A DNA stretch of 64,000 nucleotides from Cellulomonas taurus (GTDB lineage: Bacteria > Actinomycetota > Actinomycetes > Actinomycetales > Cellulomonadaceae). Each line of letters begins with the position of its first letter. Position 1 is the stretch's first letter. Of this stretch, positions 60,934 to 64,000 are shown one piece after another. The notes below the pieces were generated by a model. The model was given only the letters and a program-made list of their open reading frames with translations. It was not told the DNA's origin and ran no database searches. The translations under genes were made by a program, and so were the position numbers. The stretch is taken from positions 124,001 through 188,000 of the forward strand of contig NZ_CP051884.1 in the NCBI RefSeq assembly GCF_012931845.1, read 5' to 3'.

Positions 60934-62295
60934 TCACATCAGCTGGGTGATCAGCCACGGGCCGGCGTACAGCGACATGAACTGCACCCCGTAACTGACA
61001 CCCATCCGGTTCAGGGTGCCGCAGGTCAGGCCGACCAGCAGCACGGCGAAGACATTGATCCACCCGGCGTCCAGGAACGCGAGCAGCAGCACGAACACCA
61101 GGAACAGCGCCAGCACGGCCTCGTGCGGGACCCGGCGGGTCACGATGGCGGTCAGCCGGAAGGAGTAGCGGACCGCCAGCACGTAGGACAGCACCAGGCT
61201 GATCACCCCACCGATCAGCACCGCGAGGACGAACTGCGGGGTGCTGAGGATGTGGTGCAGGTTGTGGTCGAGGGTGAACACCGGCGGGGCGTTGAACAGG
61301 GCGTTCGCCGGTCCGATCGCCACCGGTGACAGCGGCAGGCCGATCGCCAGCAGCGGGATGATCAGCCCGGCCAGGTAGGTCGAGTGCGCGAGCGCGGCCA
61401 TCGCGGTGATCGCCCGGCTCGACCGCTGGCTCTGCTGGTGGCGACCCTTGGCCGTGGACCCGGCCGCCTCGCCGAGCAGCAGGGTCAACGCCACCGGGCT
61501 GAGGAAGAACAGCGGGGTGGAGATCGCCGAGACCCCGGCGCTGGTGCCCAGCTCGGCCCGGGTCAGCAGCTTGCGCGGGCTGAGCGACTGCCCCTTCATC
61601 TCCTCCCGGGTGATCACGACCGGCGTGCGACCGGACCGGGGCATCGCCGCCCGCAGCGCGGGGTTCAGCACCTCGAACAACGACACCAGCAGCGGCCCCG
61701 CGGTGATCGACAGGAAGAAGGAGACCGTGATCGTCTGGTCCGGCTCGATGATCCCGATGCTCCGGTACAACGACTGCACGCCCTGGAACAGCAGGATCAG
61801 CGGCACGATCGACAGCAGCGACAGGAACCGGTTCTTGCCGATCAGGGCCAGGACCACGGCGCCGATCACGAACAGCAGTGACCCGTGCTGGCGCAGGCTG
61901 TCGGCGTAGGGCGCGATGGCACCGGCGATCAGCAGCGCCAGGGGGACGGACACCAGGGTGCCGATCACCGACCCGGCCGCCATCTTCCGGATCGTCTGCG
62001 CCGCCAGGCCCTCCCGTTTCAGGGTCAGGGCGTGGTCGATCATCGGCGCCGACAGCACACCGCCGGGCAGGCCGACCAGCGCGGTCGGGATCGAGTTGGT
62101 CAGGTTCAGCGTGATGACCGCGGCGATGAAGAACGCCAGCACCACCTGCGGCTCCACCCCGGCCAGGACCAGCGTCAGGGTGACCGGCAGCAGCACCGAC
62201 GTCTCGTCGGTGCCCGGCACGAAGCCGATCAGGGTGTACAGCACGACGGCGCCCAGCGAGGCGAGCACCATCGGCAGCAGCAGGGTCAGTTCCAC
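60934..62295 (-). CDS. TctA-family permease coupled to the mevalonate operon
   Basis: 453 residues, about 12 membrane helices. Resembles the large permease of tripartite tricarboxylate transporters (TctA): GFVPGTDETSVLLPVTL and TALVGLPGGVLSAPMIDHAL correspond to its two conserved PG-containing loops, and RKMAAGSVIGT follows. It is shorter and diverged from citrate-type TctA, and no TctC binding protein is present. Only 7 bp, holding the GGAG of the next gene, separate it from mevalonate kinase, so a role in carrying mevalonate or a related hydroxy acid is plausible. That substrate is inference. Confidence 0.8.
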   Translation of the reverse strand: MELTLLLPMVLASLGAVVLYTLIGFVPGTDETSVLLPVTLTLVLAGVEPQVVLAFFIAAVITLNLTNSIPTALVGLPGGVLSAPMIDHALTLKREGLAAQTIRKMAAGSVIGTLVSVPLALLIAGAIAPYADSLRQHGSLLFVIGAVVLALIGKNRFLSLLSIVPLILLFQGVQSLYRSIGIIEPDQTITVSFFLSITAGPLLVSLFEVLNPALRAAMPRSGRTPVVITREEMKGQSLSPRKLLTRAELGTSAGVSAISTPLFFLSPVALTLLLGEAAGSTAKGRHQQSQRSSRAITAMAALAHSTYLAGLIIPLLAIGLPLSPVAIGPANALFNAPPVFTLDHNLHHILSTPQFVLAVLIGGVISLVLSYVLAVRYSFRLTAIVTRRVPHEAVLALFLVFVLLLAFLDAGWINVFAVLLVGLTCGTLNRMGVSYGVQFMSLYAGPWLITQLM

Positions 62296-62360
62296 GCGGC
62301 TCTCTCGGGTTCAGGGGGCACCAGGAGTTCGGTGCCGTGACGGCGACGGATGGGTGGGGA

Positions 62361-62600
62361 TCAGTCGGTGCCGGGATCGTCGACGATCCGCACATCCCGC
62401 TTCGGGGTGATCACCAGGCAGGCGATGGCGAACCCGATGGCAGCACCGCCCAGCCCCCAGAACAACGACTCGCCGCCGACGGCGCTGCCGAGCAGCACCG
62501 CACCGATCGTGGGCACCGCCACGGCCACCAACCCGATCACCAGGTCGCGCAGGGAGACCCGGTCACCCCAGATCTCGACGTAGTCGCCGTCCGTGCCCAT
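62361..62600 (-). CDS. Small two-helix membrane protein (79 aa)
   Basis: Two membrane helices (LVIGLVAVAVPTIGAVLLG and FWGLGGAAIGFAIACLVI) with a short acidic N-terminus and charged C-terminus. ATG behind GGAGG. Lies 65 bp upstream of the TctA-like gene on the same strand and is probably its small subunit, a reduced counterpart of TctB (which normally has four helices). A possible operon -10, TAGGGT, lies at 62650-62655 on the minus strand. Confidence 0.65.
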   Translation of the reverse strand: MGTDGDYVEIWGDRVSLRDLVIGLVAVAVPTIGAVLLGSAVGGESLFWGLGGAAIGFAIACLVITPKRDVRIVDDPGTD

Positions 62601-62764
62601 CTGTCCTCCACGAGGTCCGTCGCGGGCTCACGGGTCCCACGCCGCGACAACCCTAGGCGGCACATCGCGAGTGCGCCGTGGCACGAGTGTGTCTGGCCTG
62701 TGCAGACGCCGGTGATTCGCGTCACCAGTGGCGGGACCCGCCCAGGTCCGGAGGATGGACGAGT

Positions 62765-63658
62765 ATGAGCGACCAGACCACACCCCAGGACCCCCGCACC
62801 CAACATCCCACCCCGGAGCAGCCGGCCGAGACCATCGAGCACCCCGGTCTCACCGACGACATGCCGCAGCAGCCGGACCACGGCGAACAGAGCTATGTCG
62901 GCTCCGGGCGACTCGACGGCAAGCGTGCCCTGATCACCGGCGGCGACTCCGGCATCGGCCGAGCCGTGGCCATCGCCTTCGCCCGGGAAGGTGCCGACGT
63001 GGCGATCGCCTACCTCCCGGAGGAAGAGGAGGACGCCCAGGAGACCGCCCGGTGGGTGCGCGAGGCCGGCCGTCGCGCACTGACCCTGCCCGGCGACATC
63101 CGCGACGAGTCGCACGCCCGTTCGCTGCCGGATGCCGTGGTCGCCGAGTTCGGCGGCCTGGACATCCTGGTGAACAACGCCGCGTTCCAGATGGCCCAGG
63201 ACGGCGGCCTGATGGACATGACCACCGAGCAGATCGACCGCACCTTCCGCACGAACCTGTACGCGATGTTCTGGATCACCCAGGCCGCGGTGCCGCACCT
63301 GAACGAGGGCGCGAGCATCATCAACACCACCTCGGTGCAGGCATTCGAGCCCAGCCCGCAGCTGCTCGACTACGCGGTGACCAAGGCCGGGATCTGGAAC
63401 TTCACCAAGGGACTGGCCCAGCAGCTCGCCGAGCAGGGCATCCGGGTCAACGCCGTCGCCCCGGGGCCGATCTGGACCCCGCTGATCCCGGCCACGATGC
63501 CGGAGGAGAAGGTCGAGAAGTTCGGCGCCGACACCCCGCTCGGCCGGGCCGGCCAGCCCGCGGAGCTCGCTCCGGCCTACGTGTTCTACGCCTCGCAGGA
63601 GTCGAGCTACATCACCGGCGACCGGATCGGCGTCACCGGCGGTCGTCCGCTGCCCTGA
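62765..63658 (+). CDS. SDR-family oxidoreductase (YghA/YhdF-like)
   Basis: 297 residues with a ~48-residue polar N-terminal extension as in YhdF/YghA-type general-stress SDRs. NAD(P) motif TGGDSGIG (58-65), NNAA, catalytic S190, Y203 and K207 (YAVTK), and APGPIWTPL. Oxidises or reduces an alcohol/carbonyl; substrate unknown. ATG at 62765 with GGAGG 10 nt upstream. Divergent from the mevalonate operon across a 164-bp region. Confidence 0.93.
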   Translation: MSDQTTPQDPRTQHPTPEQPAETIEHPGLTDDMPQQPDHGEQSYVGSGRLDGKRALITGGDSGIGRAVAIAFAREGADVAIAYLPEEEEDAQETARWVREAGRRALTLPGDIRDESHARSLPDAVVAEFGGLDILVNNAAFQMAQDGGLMDMTTEQIDRTFRTNLYAMFWITQAAVPHLNEGASIINTTSVQAFEPSPQLLDYAVTKAGIWNFTKGLAQQLAEQGIRVNAVAPGPIWTPLIPATMPEEKVEKFGADTPLGRAGQPAELAPAYVFYASQESSYITGDRIGVTGGRPLP

Positions 63659-63703
63659 TCCCGATCCCGCACGGAGTGCAGAAGGTCGCTCCTCTTGACT
63701 CCC

Positions 63704-63735
63704 GGACCCGGCGCGGCACCCGCTGCGCCGGGTCC
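63704..63735. terminator. Terminator hairpin between SDR and UDG genes
   Basis: Perfect 11-bp stem GGACCCGGCGC / GCGCCGGGTCC with a 10-nt loop, between convergent stops. Confidence 0.7.
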
Positions 63736-63756
63736 GCCGCTGTCCGGTCGCTGTCC

Positions 63757-64000
63757 CTAGGCCGCGAGCTCCCGCGCCCGGGTGAGGACCTCGCCGATCA
63801 TCGCCGGGGTGAGCCGCCCGGTGAAGGTGTTCTGCTGGCTGACGTGGAAGCAGCCCAGCAGGGTCAGGGACGCCTCGCCGCGCTGCAGGGTCACCTCGGC
63901 GCCGTGACCGAACCTCGGCCGTGGTCGGGGGACCGCCCAGCCCTGTTCCGCCAGGGTGCGCAGCAGCGCGTCCCAGCCGAAGCCGCCGAGCACCACCGCG
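63757..64000 (-). CDS. Type-5 (UdgB-like) uracil-DNA glycosylase, C-terminal part only
   Basis: The last ~81 residues of a gene that continues past the window edge. VVLGGFGWDALLRTL and LLGCFHVSQQNTFTGRLTP match the C-terminal blocks of family-5 uracil-DNA glycosylases, including the motif-2 His loop HVSQQNTFTGR. Removes uracil or hypoxanthine from DNA. The start and the iron-sulfur cysteines are outside the window, so intactness cannot be judged. Confidence 0.85.
   Translation of the reverse strand, partial: AVVLGGFGWDALLRTLAEQGWAVPRPRPRFGHGAEVTLQRGEASLTLLGCFHVSQQNTFTGRLTPAMIGEVLTRARELAA

Noticed and set aside
56089..62600. Terpene biosynthetic gene cluster
   Set aside because: No prenyltransferase, terpene cyclase or tailoring enzyme flanks the mevalonate genes; they supply IPP/DMAPP only.

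Overview
The window is about 70% GC, densely coded, uses many GTG starts and 4-bp ATGA/GTGA gene overlaps, and carries families typical of Actinobacteria (LmeA-type DUF2993, MT0933-like antitoxin, type-5 uracil-DNA glycosylase, VanZ, MacB-type exporters). It looks like chromosomal DNA of a high-GC actinobacterium, plausibly a Micrococcales member near Cellulomonas or its relatives. That placement is inference from gene content only. I see no rRNA, tRNA, insertion sequence, prophage or CRISPR array.

Layout. 1-10.2 kb: the 3' part of a large RHS polymorphic toxin with an overlapping candidate immunity gene, tag, an MHS-family transporter, and a coupled lipoprotein / lipase-like pair. 10.3-18.4 kb: HrpA helicase, a TetR regulator divergent from a DUF952 gene with an operator between them, an ABC-F ATPase behind a promoter and leader that look like a drug-inducible attenuator, and a YbaK-type deacylase. 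18.4-19.9 kb: three overlapping genes for a short secreted two-cysteine peptide and two lipoproteins. 20.3-28.8 kb: STAS protein, SbcD-SbcC nuclease, MacB-like ABC exporter. 28.9-38.1 kb: zwf, an MT0933-like protein, LmeA-like and M50 proteins, a secreted HNH nuclease, DUF2809, an APH-fold protein, a prolyl aminopeptidase-like hydrolase and a large membrane-anchored protein. 38.2-44.2 kb: a regulated sugar locus (GH127 arabinofuranosidase, two permeases, binding protein, divergent LacI) with a near-ideal promoter and a perfect palindromic operator. 44.2-47.3 kb: POT peptide transporter and OYE-family flavoenzyme, convergent, separated by a 15-bp hairpin and a modular repeat array (20-bp and 33-bp units). 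47.4-51.4 kb: NERD-like protein, then VanZ / sensor kinase / response regulator / divergent VanY-type carboxypeptidase. 51.4-55.8 kb: MMPL exporter with a NarL-type two-component pair. 56.1-62.6 kb: a lower mevalonate pathway operon (mevalonate kinase, diphosphomevalonate decarboxylase, phosphomevalonate kinase, type 2 IPP isomerase) translationally coupled to a TctA-like permease and a small membrane protein, without HMG-CoA synthase or reductase. 62.8-64 kb: an SDR oxidoreductase and the 3' end of a type-5 uracil-DNA glycosylase.

The most interesting items are the mevalonate operon fused to an organic-acid-type permease (a possible mevalonate scavenging system), the modular 20/33-bp repeat array, the ABC-F leader with a three-codon leaderless upstream ORF, the VanR/S/Y/Z-like set without vanHAX, and a recurring TANNNT-N6/7-start arrangement indicating that many transcripts here are leaderless.
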